DNA of 33,580 bases from an uncultured Porphyromonadaceae bacterium (GCA_947166165.1 CAMVDK010000003.1:1-33580); one strand, 5' to 3'; positions 1-7,456 are shown, counted from the stretch's first letter. The notes: generated from the letters alone by a model not told the origin. A program made the numbers and translations.

Positions 1-234
1 GCGCAGCACGTCGCGGTTGTTGTCGTCGATGACGAACTTGCGTCGCTGGTGTCGCAACACAATCTCATTGGCTACGCGCATCAGCACTTTGGCGTGCACA
101 TTAAAGATTTCAGGAATGGCCAGTTCTTGTGAGTGCGCCAGCTCTTTCTTCATCTTGCTCAACGCGCGGTTGAGTTGCGCATCAAGGTTTTCGATGGCGA
201 GTCGTTTTTGTCGTTCAATCAGTTCTTGGTTCAT
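1..234 (-). CDS. N-terminal part of a probable DnaC/IstB-like phage ATPase (partial)
   Basis: The frame opens with ATG at 234 (MNQELIERQKRL...) and stays open for 78 codons to the window edge, so only the N-terminus is visible. The first 40 residues are charged and predicted helical (AIENLDAQLNRALSKMKKEL). The segment then ends in FVIDDNNRDVLR. From memory, a similar DDxNR segment precedes the P-loop domain in Bacteroidetes phage DnaC-like ATP-binding proteins. The Walker motifs would lie outside the window, so the function is inferred. It is the last visible gene of the leftward prophage operon, just after a DUF4373 replication-type protein, and helicase-loader ATPases often sit there. The reading frame is well supported; the product name is not. 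Confidence 0.6.
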   Translation of the reverse strand, partial: MNQELIERQKRLAIENLDAQLNRALSKMKKELAHSQELAIPEIFNVHAKVLMRVANEIVLRHQRRKFVIDDNNRDVLR

Positions 235-251
235 CGTCAAAAGCTAATCAG

Positions 252-977
252 TTAAACATCTTTGCTCCCGAAGCCGCCGCTATACTGGTAGTCGGTGGCC
301 GCAGGCGGTTCGCCGGCCTCGTCGTTTTTCGTCCGTTCGCAGCGTATGCGCATGAGCGAAATAAGATGTTGCGACCAGTCGGTGTAGTTGGGGTGAGTTT
401 TCTTTGACAACTTCCATTCGGCAACGACATCTTTGGCGACGGCTTTCAGCAGCGGTTTGTCGTTAGGTTTCAGCCCGAAGTTTTTGAGCAGCACCTCAAT
501 GTTTGCGCTGTTGTCGGCACCAAAGAAGCGGTTGTAGAACTCGTCGTCGGTGGTGTAGTCGGTTACTGGTGCAGGCTCGGTGTCGGCAGTTGTCTCTACC
601 TGCCTCGCGCTCCATCGTGTCGCCATGCCTTTCTTTCCAGCGGCACTTCTCTTTGCGGCCGATGTGTCCTTTACTTCCATGCGACTGTTGAAACTCTCGG
701 AGTAGAAGTACTCACCGCTACTGGTGAAGACGAATAACCCGAAGTCTTCTACAACAGACTTGACAAGGGCAGCATCGACACGAAGGTCAAAGGCTATCAT
801 GTTATAATCTTTGGCACTCATGTAATTGGCCTCCTCCCTCATGCGCTCCAGTATCATAAAGTAAACTCCATAACCTGCGGCACCATGTTTCATGCGCAAG
901 TTAACGAGCTTCGCGTCGTTCCGGGCGTTGCTGTCGTGAGAGAAGTAGTTGGTGATTTTCGTTTGCCTTGTTGTCAT
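252..977 (-). CDS. DUF4373 (Lin1244/Lin1753-like) replication-associated protein
   Basis: A 241-residue protein whose first ~100 residues match the DUF4373 pattern: a start around YFSHDSNARND, then GAAGYGVYFMILERM, and a helical segment with DLRVDAALVKSVVEDFGLF followed by SGEYFYSESF and NSRM. This winged-helix-like domain is common in Gram-positive and Bacteroidetes phages, upstream of DnaC-type ATPases, and is thought to act in replication initiation, comparable to DnaD or phage O proteins. The remaining ~140 residues are lower in complexity (TADTEPAPVTDYTTDDEF) with a second helical block containing WKLSKKTHPNYTDWSQHLI. That block resembles the C-terminal element of phage replication proteins. 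It lies 14 bases after the DUF1064 gene and is co-directional with everything to its right up to 8497. The family call is firm and the role is inferred. Confidence 0.8.
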   Translation of the reverse strand: MTTRQTKITNYFSHDSNARNDAKLVNLRMKHGAAGYGVYFMILERMREEANYMSAKDYNMIAFDLRVDAALVKSVVEDFGLFVFTSSGEYFYSESFNSRMEVKDTSAAKRSAAGKKGMATRWSARQVETTADTEPAPVTDYTTDDEFYNRFFGADNSANIEVLLKNFGLKPNDKPLLKAVAKDVVAEWKLSKKTHPNYTDWSQHLISLMRIRCERTKNDEAGEPPAATDYQYSGGFGSKDV

Positions 978-991
978 GTGAAGTGAAGTTT

Positions 992-1339
992 TTATCGTTC
1001 CGTAATTCTTATGCCGTGTACTTTGAGCATCAGCTTGCGCTTGATACGGTACACATCGGTACGCACGCCCTTGGTGTCCTCGACGATGGTGTTACCATGC
1101 TCGTCGGTATAGACGAAGTCGGCGACATAGTGGCAGGCGCGTTCCAGCACCTTGCCGTCGGGAGCGCGTTGCGTGGGGATAAGTTCGTATGGCACCTGTT
1201 CGCGCAAGTCGGAGATAAGCCCTGCACGCAGGAGCAGCCGCAACTCATTGGCGCGGCGATGCTCCTTGCGTGAGTCGTAGCCACCCGATTTCTCGGCGTG
1301 GTACTTGCTTGGCTTGGTTTTGCGCATGTTGAATTTCAT
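992..1339 (-). CDS. DUF1064 phage nuclease
   Basis: A 115-residue protein with the DUF1064 layout. A basic N-terminus (KPSKYHAEKSGGYDSRKEH) is followed by a helix (RRANELRLLLRAGLISDLRE), the strand QVPYELIP, then the core YVADFVYTDEHGNTIVEDTK and the tail YRIKRKLMLKVHGIRITE. D in ADF and the E-D-x-K in VEDTKG fit the catalytic core of a PD-(D/E)XK nuclease. Such proteins in phages are believed to cut branched or recombining DNA, and the gene sits in a recombination/replication operon. Its start overlaps the HU gene stop by four bases (ATGA at 1336-1339), a sign of translational coupling. The exact substrate is unknown. Confidence 0.82.
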   Translation of the reverse strand: MKFNMRKTKPSKYHAEKSGGYDSRKEHRRANELRLLLRAGLISDLREQVPYELIPTQRAPDGKVLERACHYVADFVYTDEHGNTIVEDTKGVRTDVYRIKRKLMLKVHGIRITER

Positions 1340-1620
1340 TTCTGTGCGCGGTTAATGCGTTCCTGAAGCTCGTTGTAGGCGGTGAACTTGACGCGCTTGC
1401 GCTCTGGCACAATGATGGTCTCGCCCTTGCTGATGTTGCGTGCAGGCTTGGCGGCACGTGTGACGAGCTTGATACAGCCGAAGCCTCGCAGCAGGATGGT
1501 CTTGCCCTCTACGAGAGCGTCGGCAACGATGTCCATAATGCCCTCAACGGCGTGAGTGGCTTGTGATGTGGAGAGGTCGGTACGCCCCACCAGTTCGCTG
1601 ATGATTTCTTTCTTTGTCAT
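1336..1620 (-). CDS. HU-family DNA-binding protein
   Basis: A 94-residue protein of normal HU/IHF length. The N-terminal helices (MTKKEIISELVGRTDLSTSQATHAV) form the dimerisation body. LLRGFGCIKLVTRAAKPARN matches the GFG-x-F strand and the DNA-binding arm. The usual RNPxTGE arm tip reads RNISKGE here, and the usual proline that kinks DNA is missing at the canonical place, so bending may be altered. HU proteins wrap or bend DNA for replication and recombination; a phage-borne copy probably serves the RecET/replication module around it. It overlaps both neighbours by four bases. Phage HU copies are common in Bacteroidetes elements. Confidence 0.85.
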   Translation of the reverse strand: MTKKEIISELVGRTDLSTSQATHAVEGIMDIVADALVEGKTILLRGFGCIKLVTRAAKPARNISKGETIIVPERKRVKFTAYNELQERINRAQK

Positions 1621-1820
1621 GTCGTTAATGTTTTAATTTGTTCTTTAATTTGCTCGCACTGAGTGCGAATTATCTTTGTCGCTATTTTGTCGTGCATTAT
1701 CGAGAGCAGCCTTGCCCTGTCAACCTCCCTTGTGTTGCCGGCATGAAGCAGGTAGAATGAAGCAGCGTCACGCAGGTATCGACAGAGCGAACTGCAATCG
1801 GAGTTGGATAGTGGTATCAT
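1617..1820 (-). CDS. Small hypothetical protein, 67 residues
   Basis: I do not recognise this family. The ATG at 1820 overlaps the stop of the upstream gene and its own stop overlaps the HU start, both by ATGA. That coupling is the main evidence that it is a real gene. The protein is mostly helical, with a short N-terminal stretch containing NSDCSSLCRYLRDAASFYL and a basic C-terminal helix (KIATKIIRTQCEQIKEQIK). There is no signal peptide or membrane helix. It has three cysteines (residues 9, 13 and near 55) with no metal-binding spacing. It belongs to the prophage early operon and no function can be assigned. Confidence 0.6.
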   Translation of the reverse strand: MIPLSNSDCSSLCRYLRDAASFYLLHAGNTREVDRARLLSIMHDKIATKIIRTQCEQIKEQIKTLTT

Positions 1821-2083
1821 TTTTTCTTGCCAATTAGCATGTCCACTGTGTTCTTTATTTCAATCACTCTGGCAGCCCTTTGAATGATGTACGTTAGTCT
1901 TTTGTCTTGCATACTCCCAAGCACAAGCCCCATGACAATTCTGTCAGTGTCGCCTTTAGCGGCCAGTATAGAGCTATCGCCTTTAGATACAAGCATTAGG
2001 TACTCATCGCTGTTGGTGTCGAGCCATTCGGTGAAAGCCTGTACGGTGCTTTTTATCTCGTTTACGGTTTTTTCGTTGTCCAT
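1817..2083 (-). CDS. Small hypothetical protein, 88 residues
   Basis: This is an unrecognised helical protein (MDNEKTVNEIKSTVQAFTEW...) ending in a lysine cluster. I chose the ATG at 2083; a TTG at 2089 directly abuts the SNF2 stop and would add two residues. No clear Shine-Dalgarno sequence is visible at either start, which is usual in Bacteroidetes. Its stop overlaps the next start by four bases. The middle has an alternating Gly/Asp/Ser segment (SKGDSSILAAKGDTDR) and a C-terminal amphipathic helix. No membrane or export signal is visible. Its place between an SNF2 helicase and an HU protein suggests an accessory replication role, but that is only context. Confidence 0.6.
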   Translation of the reverse strand: MDNEKTVNEIKSTVQAFTEWLDTNSDEYLMLVSKGDSSILAAKGDTDRIVMGLVLGSMQDKRLTYIIQRAARVIEIKNTVDMLIGKKK

Positions 2084-2089
2084 AATCAA

Positions 2090-3499
2090 TTACAAGTCGT
2101 TGAAAAACATTGTTACAAGTTCATTGAAATACAATTCGTCGGTTGGAATATCATCGTCGGTCGCCATGATTTGGTTGGCGATAGACTTCTTGCGGTGGAT
2201 GATATTGTAGAGAACGCCGTCGATGGTGCCACGCCCGATGAGGTAGTAGCAGGTGACGTTGTCCTTTTGTCCGATACGGTGTGCGCGGTCTTCGCATTGC
2301 AGGCAGTCGGCATACGTCCAAGGGAACTCGATGAACGCCACGTTGCTGCTTGCCGTGAGCGTGAGACCCACGCCAGCGGCCTTGATGGAGCAGATGATAA
2401 GCTTTGCCTTGCCCGACTGGAACGCATCGACGGCGGCTTGCTTGCTGGTGGCGTTGTCGCGCCCGGTGACGCGCACCGCATCAGGGAACGCCTTGCACAG
2501 TTCGTCCACTATCTCATGATAGGAGCAGAACAGTATGAGCGGCTTGTCGCTGTCGAGGAACACGCGCACGAAGTCGATGGCCTGCTTTACCTTTCCTTTG
2601 GCGGAGAGCGAGCGCAGCGTCATGAACTTCACGAGAGCTTCCATGCGCATCTTGCGCCGTATCTCCCAGTCGTCGCACTCCTTGTACTGGCGCAGGTACT
2701 CGGCGAGGTCGGCCTGTGCGAGGTAGTATTCCTCGCGGTTGCTGATGTCCACATACAGGTCGGTGCGTGTCTTGTCGGGCAACTGCGTGAGAACCTTTGT
2801 TTTCTCGCGCCGTATCATGCAGCGGTCGTAGAGCTGTCGCGACAACTCGTCGAGGTTGTCGTTCTCGCCGTAGTCGGCAAGGAACTTGCCGCGCCCTCCG
2901 AACTCTTGGAGCCTGCCCATGATGGAGAGTTGCGCCACCAAGTCCTCGGCGCGGTTCACCACTGGCGTGCCTGAGAGCAGTATTCGCCAGTCCTTGCCCT
3001 CGACGATGCCGCGCGTGAAGATTGTCTGCTGTGCGCCGGGGTCTTTGACGCGGTGGCTCTCGTCGATGATGACGGAGCGGAACACCTTTATAGCGTCGTT
3101 GAACACCACGTCTTTAAGACGGAACGCGACACGCTTGGAGGCGCGGTGTATGTCCCACACGAAGTATTTGCGCAGGCTCTCATAGTTGACGATGGCCACA
3201 TGGAACATGCCCATCTGCAAGAAGTAAGGCCATGCCGTGCGTGAGGCGTTGTCGAGGACGAGGGCTTTCTTGTCGGTGAATTTCTCAAACTCGCGCTGCC
3301 AGTTGATTTTAAGTGACGACGGACATATAACGAGTGCAGGGTAAGCGTTGGCGGTATCGACAATGCCGATGGACTGGAGCGTTTTGCCCAGCCCCGGCTC
3401 GTCGCCGATAAGAAGCCTTTTCTTATCGAGACCAAAGCAGATACCCTCACGCTGGTACTGGTACGGCTCTATCTTCAAGTTATGTTTAAGAGCGTCCAT
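2090..3499 (-). CDS. SNF2-family DEAD-like helicase (phage type)
   Basis: A 469-residue two-lobed SF2 ATPase of the SNF2 type. Lobe 1 has the Walker A GDEPGLGKT (residues ~32-40), motif Ia near VICPSSLKINW, Walker B DESH (146-149) and motif III LLSGTPVVNR. Lobe 2 has CSYHEIVDEL, motif V with GVGLTLTAS, and the motif VI region EDRAHRIGQKD. It lacks the accessory domains of large chromatin remodellers, matching the compact SMARCAL1-like helicases found in many phages. Such enzymes translocate on double-stranded DNA and may anneal strands or remodel forks. It stands one base from the HTH gene upstream and directly abuts the next gene, inside the recombination/replication operon. Family call firm; substrate unknown. 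Confidence 0.92.
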   Translation of the reverse strand: MDALKHNLKIEPYQYQREGICFGLDKKRLLIGDEPGLGKTLQSIGIVDTANAYPALVICPSSLKINWQREFEKFTDKKALVLDNASRTAWPYFLQMGMFHVAIVNYESLRKYFVWDIHRASKRVAFRLKDVVFNDAIKVFRSVIIDESHRVKDPGAQQTIFTRGIVEGKDWRILLSGTPVVNRAEDLVAQLSIMGRLQEFGGRGKFLADYGENDNLDELSRQLYDRCMIRREKTKVLTQLPDKTRTDLYVDISNREEYYLAQADLAEYLRQYKECDDWEIRRKMRMEALVKFMTLRSLSAKGKVKQAIDFVRVFLDSDKPLILFCSYHEIVDELCKAFPDAVRVTGRDNATSKQAAVDAFQSGKAKLIICSIKAAGVGLTLTASSNVAFIEFPWTYADCLQCEDRAHRIGQKDNVTCYYLIGRGTIDGVLYNIIHRKKSIANQIMATDDDIPTDELYFNELVTMFFNDL

Positions 3500-3500
3500 G

Positions 3501-3728
3501 TCAAGCGATGAGGGTGTATTTGGCGAAGCGCACAGGCTTTCCTGTTATCCTGCTTTTGGCTTTCATTATCTCTGTCGTGATGTTGTAGCCGTCAGCCCGA
3601 AGATTGAATATGATGGCACCGAGACGGTAGCAGCCGTATTCGCGCAATGCGGTCAACGGTTCTATGCTGCCGTACTCTTGCAGGTGCCTAAGCACAAATT
3701 GCTTCTGAGTGGTCGTTACTTTCTCCAT
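3501..3728 (-). CDS. Small helix-turn-helix protein
   Basis: A 75-residue protein that appears to be a single small winged HTH of the kind seen in many phage early regions (compare the Pfam Helix-turn-helix domain, HTH_39 type). A first helix in TTQKQFVLRHLQEYG is followed by SIEPLTALREYGCYRLGAII, which has turn and recognition-helix character. FNLRADGYNITTEI forms the wing, then KYTLIA closes the fold. It probably binds DNA, either as a local regulator or as an accessory to the SNF2 helicase one base downstream. It has no catalytic motif. Confidence 0.75.
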   Translation of the reverse strand: MEKVTTTQKQFVLRHLQEYGSIEPLTALREYGCYRLGAIIFNLRADGYNITTEIMKAKSRITGKPVRFAKYTLIA

Positions 3729-3741
3729 GATGATATTGTTT

Positions 3742-4419
3742 TTATAGGTTCAAGCACCAGTATTGAAAGGCAAGCTCCTCATACTTGGCGCGGCCACGTC
3801 GGTAGATGTCGTCGTCGCGGTTGATGAGCTTCTTGAAAATACAGCCGTTGCGTTTGCTGATGGCGTAGATGAAGTCGCGGTCGGAGCGTGCGATGTCCAT
3901 GTACCAAGCGCGGCTCCTGTCCCAGTCGAAGAAGTCGAGCGCGTCGTCGAACTCGCTTTGCGTGGAAGCGGACACCGTTTTGAGGTCGCCGCCGAAGCCG
4001 ATGTTGCCGAATGACAGCCACCAGTCCCACTTGCAGCGCGTGTCGAGCGTGAAGCTGAACTCGCCATACTCAATGGTCTGGTCTTTGTTGACCATGACCT
4101 TTTGTGTGTCGGCCACCTCCAGCACCTTGGCGAGGAACGGGTCACGCCTTGCCTCGGCGCGTAGTGCGCGATACATTTCCTGTGCGTGACGGAACTCGTC
4201 CTCGGTGTACTGCACGTCATCGACGGTGTACTGGTAGTAGTTCACGCGCTCGGGTTCGGTGATGATAGCGTCAACGAGCGTGCCGAAGCGGAACGCCGCC
4301 TCACGGTCACCGAACATGGGACGTGGGTGCAGCAGTTCTTTGAGAGCCGTGAGGTCAGAATTACTGACCTCACTACGCTCAAAGTAGCCAGCAGTCGGGA
4401 TACTCCTCAATGCTTCCAT
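3742..4419 (-). CDS. RecE-like PD-(D/E)XK exonuclease (PDDEXK_12/DUF3799 type)
   Basis: A 225-residue nuclease. The order of motifs fits exodeoxyribonuclease VIII/RecE-like phage enzymes: FRFGTLVDA near residues 44-51 (the helix that usually carries the G-x-x-x-[DH] motif), a central helix, then the catalytic strands with CKWDWW (D132) and GGDLKTVS (D145, K147), and a C-terminal YxxD/Y-rich helix region (SRAWYMDIAR). These enzymes chew one strand of double-stranded DNA to give single-stranded ends that RecT anneals, and recT lies 1.3 kb upstream in the same operon. Only the coiled-coil gene and a tiny gene intervene. The enzyme is short compared with E. coli RecE, as is normal for this phage family. 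Confidence 0.85.
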   Translation of the reverse strand: MEALRSIPTAGYFERSEVSNSDLTALKELLHPRPMFGDREAAFRFGTLVDAIITEPERVNYYQYTVDDVQYTEDEFRHAQEMYRALRAEARRDPFLAKVLEVADTQKVMVNKDQTIEYGEFSFTLDTRCKWDWWLSFGNIGFGGDLKTVSASTQSEFDDALDFFDWDRSRAWYMDIARSDRDFIYAISKRNGCIFKKLINRDDDIYRRGRAKYEELAFQYWCLNL

Positions 4420-4420
4420 C

Positions 4421-5623
4421 TTACTTGGCTTTTACGTCGTCAACATATTCAACATGCTCCGACTGGATTAGTATGGGGTTGGCCTTGTCGTTGGCCAGCT
4501 TGTTGCAGAACGTGAGTTGCTTCTTGAACTCCTTTTCAAGCTCGGCGACGGAGAGTGTGCATCCGTAGTGCGACCACCACATGCCGACAATGGGCATGAA
4601 GCCCTCGGCGTTGAGGACGTTGATGCGTTTCTTCACCTGCGTCTTGGGCTGGTAGGCCATTTCGGTCAGTTGCGCCTCGCCAAAGAGGCTGTCCATTTCC
4701 TGCTTTTGCGCTGCCAGTTCGGCGGCGGCTTTCTCCTTTGCCTCGCGCTCGGCGCGTTCCTTTTCGCGCTGCTCGGCTTCCTTGCGCTCGCGTTCCTCCA
4801 TAGCCTTGCGGATGCGCTCGGCCTCCTCGGCGTTGGCTTTCGCCATGCGCTCCAGTTCCTTGCGCTTGCTTGGCAGACGGTCGAGGATGTCGTCGCGCGT
4901 AGCTGATACCTCAAAGGTGTACTGCTCGGTTAAACGCTGGTACATCTTCTGCTTGACATCAGCGGCAATGGAGCGTGCCTCGTCGGGAGATAGCGCGGAC
5001 GGCAGCAGCACCTGCGGACGCAGGTTGTTGAACCACTCCTGCGGCAGCGCGTCGCTGGTATTCTTCACGCCGTCGGCGACGATGGCGTAGTTGTCGAGCG
5101 TGAGCGACTTGTCAAGCTCCATGAGGCGGTTGATGGTGCCAGTGACAAGTGCGTTGTACTGTCGCGTGTAGTCCTCCTCCACGTCGGTGGTGTACTTGGA
5201 AATCGCCGTCAGGCGTGCCTGCTCCTGCTGACGCTGGCGAAGCTCGGCCTCGCGCTCCTCGCGTTTCTTGGCGGCATACTTGTTGCGCACTTCCTGCAAC
5301 TGTGCAGGCACGGTGCCTTTCTTTGCCGGGTCAACTTCATTCTCCAGCCCGGTATAGGCGGAGCGGATGGTGTCGAAGATTTGCGTGACGGCTGAACGCT
5401 TGCCGTTCATCTTCTTCAACGTCTTCTTGGCGCGGTCGATGAAGACGGCAATCTCTTGGTCGAGGCTGTCGGACATGCCCTCGGTCTCGACACGCTTTAG
5501 CAGTTCCTTGCCGAACTGGATGCAGCGGTCGTGTGAAATGGTGTTCTCTTTGTAAGCCTGCGGCGCGACTTGTGCTATCGTCCCTACGCTCTGCGGCTCA
5601 AATATTGTAAGTTCATTAGCCAT
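4421..5623 (-). CDS. Long coiled-coil protein of the RecET module (DUF1351-like?)
   Basis: A 400-residue protein with no catalytic motif that I can see. It has an N-terminal globular part (residues 1-95), a first charged coiled coil (~100-138), a middle domain (~139-250) and a second very charged coiled coil from ~253 to ~315 (MEERERKEAEQREK). A compact C-terminal domain contains VGMWWSHYG. The layout resembles DUF1351-type phage proteins that travel with RecT and the RecE-like nuclease, but the family name is a guess. It starts at ATG 5623, seven bases after the small four-cysteine gene, and ends one base before the nuclease gene. A role in holding the exonuclease and annealase together is possible but is inference. 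Confidence 0.75.
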   Translation of the reverse strand: MANELTIFEPQSVGTIAQVAPQAYKENTISHDRCIQFGKELLKRVETEGMSDSLDQEIAVFIDRAKKTLKKMNGKRSAVTQIFDTIRSAYTGLENEVDPAKKGTVPAQLQEVRNKYAAKKREEREAELRQRQQEQARLTAISKYTTDVEEDYTRQYNALVTGTINRLMELDKSLTLDNYAIVADGVKNTSDALPQEWFNNLRPQVLLPSALSPDEARSIAADVKQKMYQRLTEQYTFEVSATRDDILDRLPSKRKELERMAKANAEEAERIRKAMEERERKEAEQREKERAEREAKEKAAAELAAQKQEMDSLFGEAQLTEMAYQPKTQVKKRINVLNAEGFMPIVGMWWSHYGCTLSVAELEKEFKKQLTFCNKLANDKANPILIQSEHVEYVDDVKAK

Positions 5624-5630
5624 GATGTTG

Positions 5631-5777
5631 TTATTTTTGTGGTTGGAAAATCTGTGTGCAAGGCTGCACCTTGCTGTATTCTACGTAGCGTTTGAGGCGC
5701 GTGCAGTAGAGGCCGTTCAGTGCGTTGTATGCCATGCGGCACCCTTTGCACGCGCTCTTTTTATTCTCAGAAGGCAT
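5631..5777 (-). CDS. 48-residue four-cysteine protein overlapping recT
   Basis: A short frame opening with ATG at 5777 and closing with TAA at 5631-5633. The start lies inside the last codons of recT (GAC GAT GCC TTC TGA), so the two genes overlap by 11 bases in different frames. The peptide begins MPSENKKSACKGCRMAYNAL and has C-x2-C (residues 10 and 13), then C near residue 25 and C near residue 41. This spacing suits a single zinc-bound knuckle. It ends with TQIFQPQK. It fills the only sizeable gap between recT and the coiled-coil gene. The tight packing and the cysteine pattern support a real gene; its role is unknown. Confidence 0.7.
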   Translation of the reverse strand: MPSENKKSACKGCRMAYNALNGLYCTRLKRYVEYSKVQPCTQIFQPQK

Positions 5778-6717
5778 CGTCGTCGTCGGTTTCAACGGTT
5801 ACACCTGCGGAAATGTCGTTGGCAGGAGGGCCGAACGACGCGGCACGCGGCATGACTGCCGGCTCAATCACTTCGCCAGTCTCGGGGTCAACGCCCTCGA
5901 CGCCGTAGAGGTCGTTGTTGATTTCGATTTCTTTCTCCTCGACCTGCTGGCTTTGCAACACGGAGCCACGGCCGATGCGTACTTTGGGGTAGGTCTTGAA
6001 GGCGTGCTTGACACACTTGGCCATGAGGAAGCCCGGGTCGATATTGACGACACCGTTAGCGTCCACTCCGTAAAGCTCGTTGGCGATGTTCTTGCTGCTC
6101 TGGCGCGCGCTGTACTGCGCGAGGCGCACCCAGTCCTCCTCGGTCATCACCGAATAGTCGATGCTGCCGTCGGCGCGTGTGATGCGCAGGTAGCAGGCGA
6201 TGATGCGCTGTCCGTTGTGCGGCAGGTGGCAGGTGTAGTTCACGACTTTCTGTCCGTTGCGGTCGGAGAAAGAGAACTCGTCGCCTGAATAGACCAGCAC
6301 GGGGTTGTCGGCGTGCCGTATCTGTCCTGCTCGCTCACGGAGCACCAGCTCTCCGTAGGCGGAGATTTCGAGGCGGGCGCGCACCTCCCACACGGCGCGT
6401 TCGCGTGTGCCGATGTTGGTGTTACGTTTGATGAGGTAGCAGAGGGCGCGTGTCCCTTGCTCGAGAGTGAGGCCGCACACCGCGATGTCGATGAACGCGG
6501 TGAACAGCGAGAACGGCGTGCACTTCTGCAGCTCGGGCTTCTCGCGCAGTATCTTGTTGAAGTAGATACTCTCGCGCTCGTAGGCCTGCTCGCCGGTACC
6601 AGCACCCCAAAGGGTGTCGTAGATGGTGATGAACTTGTCGCGAACGATTTCGGATTTCGCGATGTCGAACGCTTTCATGCTGTTAAGCTGTTCGACGGTA
6701 AGATTAATCTTGCTCAT
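5767..6717 (-). CDS. recT: RecT-family single-strand annealing protein
   Basis: A 316-residue protein. The RecT core is visible: KCTPFSLFTAFIDIAVCGLT (around residues 79-98), then LCYLIKRN, an LEISAYGELVLRERAG segment in place of the usual I-x-Y-x-G-x-x-x-L-x-x-R, a central beta region with DEFSF, then MTEEDWVRLAQYSAR, and FLMAKCVKHAFKTYPKVRIG. The C-terminus is acidic (ETDDDDAF), as in many single-strand-binding partners. RecT binds ssDNA made by the RecE-like exonuclease encoded downstream and anneals it to a complementary strand. The gene follows the tRNA-like sequence by about 40 bases and overlaps the four-cysteine gene at its 3' end. Confidence 0.92.
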   Translation of the reverse strand: MSKINLTVEQLNSMKAFDIAKSEIVRDKFITIYDTLWGAGTGEQAYERESIYFNKILREKPELQKCTPFSLFTAFIDIAVCGLTLEQGTRALCYLIKRNTNIGTRERAVWEVRARLEISAYGELVLRERAGQIRHADNPVLVYSGDEFSFSDRNGQKVVNYTCHLPHNGQRIIACYLRITRADGSIDYSVMTEEDWVRLAQYSARQSSKNIANELYGVDANGVVNIDPGFLMAKCVKHAFKTYPKVRIGRGSVLQSQQVEEKEIEINNDLYGVEGVDPETGEVIEPAVMPRAASFGPPANDISAGVTVETDDDDAF

Positions 6718-6758
6718 GTCTGATAGAAATTAATGAGTTAAACATAAATAAGTCTTCT

Positions 6759-6832
6759 TGGTGGGACAGGCAGGTGTCGAACCTGCGCCTCGGCTGGGAT
6801 TAGACCGCGAGCTACCGCTGCTCCACTGTCCC
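6759..6832 (-). tRNA. tRNA-like gene, isotype undetermined, CCA encoded
   Basis: The minus strand gives a 74-base cloverleaf. The acceptor stem is GGGACAG/CTGTCCC (7 of 7 pairs), the D arm GAGC-AGCGGTA-GCTC, the T arm GCAGG-TTCGACA-CCTGC (5 of 5), then discriminator A and an encoded CCA (plus-strand TGGT at 6759-6762). The anticodon arm is abnormal: CGGTC-TAATCCC-AGCCG has three Watson-Crick pairs, one G-U and one C-A mismatch. With standard spacing position 33 is A rather than U and the anticodon would read AUC. The variable loop is AGGC. The gene lies between two leftward prophage genes and is probably processed from the operon transcript. It could be a real tRNA with an unusual arm, a decayed copy, or a tRNA mimic. 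Confidence 0.7.
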
Positions 6833-6917
6833 TGTCGGTCTATTTCCGACTGTCAACGGTTTATTGCCTTGCGAGGTGGTAGTCCTCTCCGTTGGCGCGA
6901 TTATATTGAACCTGAGA

Positions 6918-7172
6918 TTATGATTTCAGTTGCGCGATGTAGAAGCGGATGCGCTCGGAGGTGTTGACGCTGGTGATGTAGTCGTACTCGAAGTCGTCGG
7001 GCGTTCCTTGGAAGCTCCTTTTGTTGTCATAGTGTTGCAGAGCGTGGTGTCGCATGTCGTCCAGCTTCTTTCGCGCCGCACGTTTGGCTTGGTGGTTACA
7101 TGCTTCCTGTGTGAAGCGGTGGATGATGCGCGGCTGCTTGCCGTCGCTGGTCTTGTAGATTGCGTAGTCCAT
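6918..7172 (-). CDS. Small basic hypothetical protein, 84 residues
   Basis: The ATG at 7172 (MDYAIYKTSDGKQPRIIHRF) is chosen because it lies six bases after the stop of the preceding gene; a longer frame would overlap that gene extensively. The protein is rich in Lys, Arg and His (CNHQAKRAARKKLDDMRHHA) and ends with ERIRFYIAQLKS. There is no membrane helix or signal peptide. The basic helix could touch nucleic acid, but I recognise no family. It is the last gene before the tRNA-like sequence in the leftward operon. Confidence 0.6.
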   Translation of the reverse strand: MDYAIYKTSDGKQPRIIHRFTQEACNHQAKRAARKKLDDMRHHALQHYDNKRSFQGTPDDFEYDYITSVNTSERIRFYIAQLKS

Positions 7173-7177
7173 AATTG

Positions 7178-7453
7178 TTATCTTTTGAAATAATCTTGTT
7201 GTGTCTGTTGCAGCAGGCGCAGGTCGGCCATGCAGTACTCCACTTTCCCCGGTCGCTTGCACGGATGCACGCGTCCCTCCCTGCGCCATCGGTCAATGTT
7301 GGCACGCCCGAAGATGGCGTAGGCCTGCCGCTGGCTTACCGTCTTCGGGTCAGCCTCGGCACGCTGCATGTTGCGGACGATACGTGCGGAGAGGTCGTCC
7401 ATGAATGTGTCGTAGGACACACAGCGGTCGGGGAAGGTGATGAACATTGACAT
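7178..7453 (-). CDS. Putative MerR/excisionase-like DNA-binding protein
   Basis: A 91-residue protein. After a leader (FITFPDRCVSYDTFMDDL) the second half resembles a small winged HTH of the excisionase/MerR type: VSQRQAYAIFGRANIDRWRR is a helix-turn-helix whose recognition helix would be RANIDRWRREG, and RVHPCKRPGKVEYCMADLRL gives the wing and closing helix. Proteins like this act as excision directionality factors or local regulators. Six leftward genes lie between the control region and recT, and this is the best regulator candidate among them. The start could be M1 (7453) or M3 (7447). The HTH call rests on pattern only. Confidence 0.55.
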   Translation of the reverse strand: MSMFITFPDRCVSYDTFMDDLSARIVRNMQRAEADPKTVSQRQAYAIFGRANIDRWRREGRVHPCKRPGKVEYCMADLRLLQQTQQDYFKR

Positions 7454-7456
7454 GGT

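Noticed and set aside
252..6717. Possible amber (TAG) recoding suggested by the CUA-like register in the tRNA-like gene
   Set aside because: All element genes read through cleanly with standard stops and ATGA overlaps; no in-frame TAG is needed to complete any of them.
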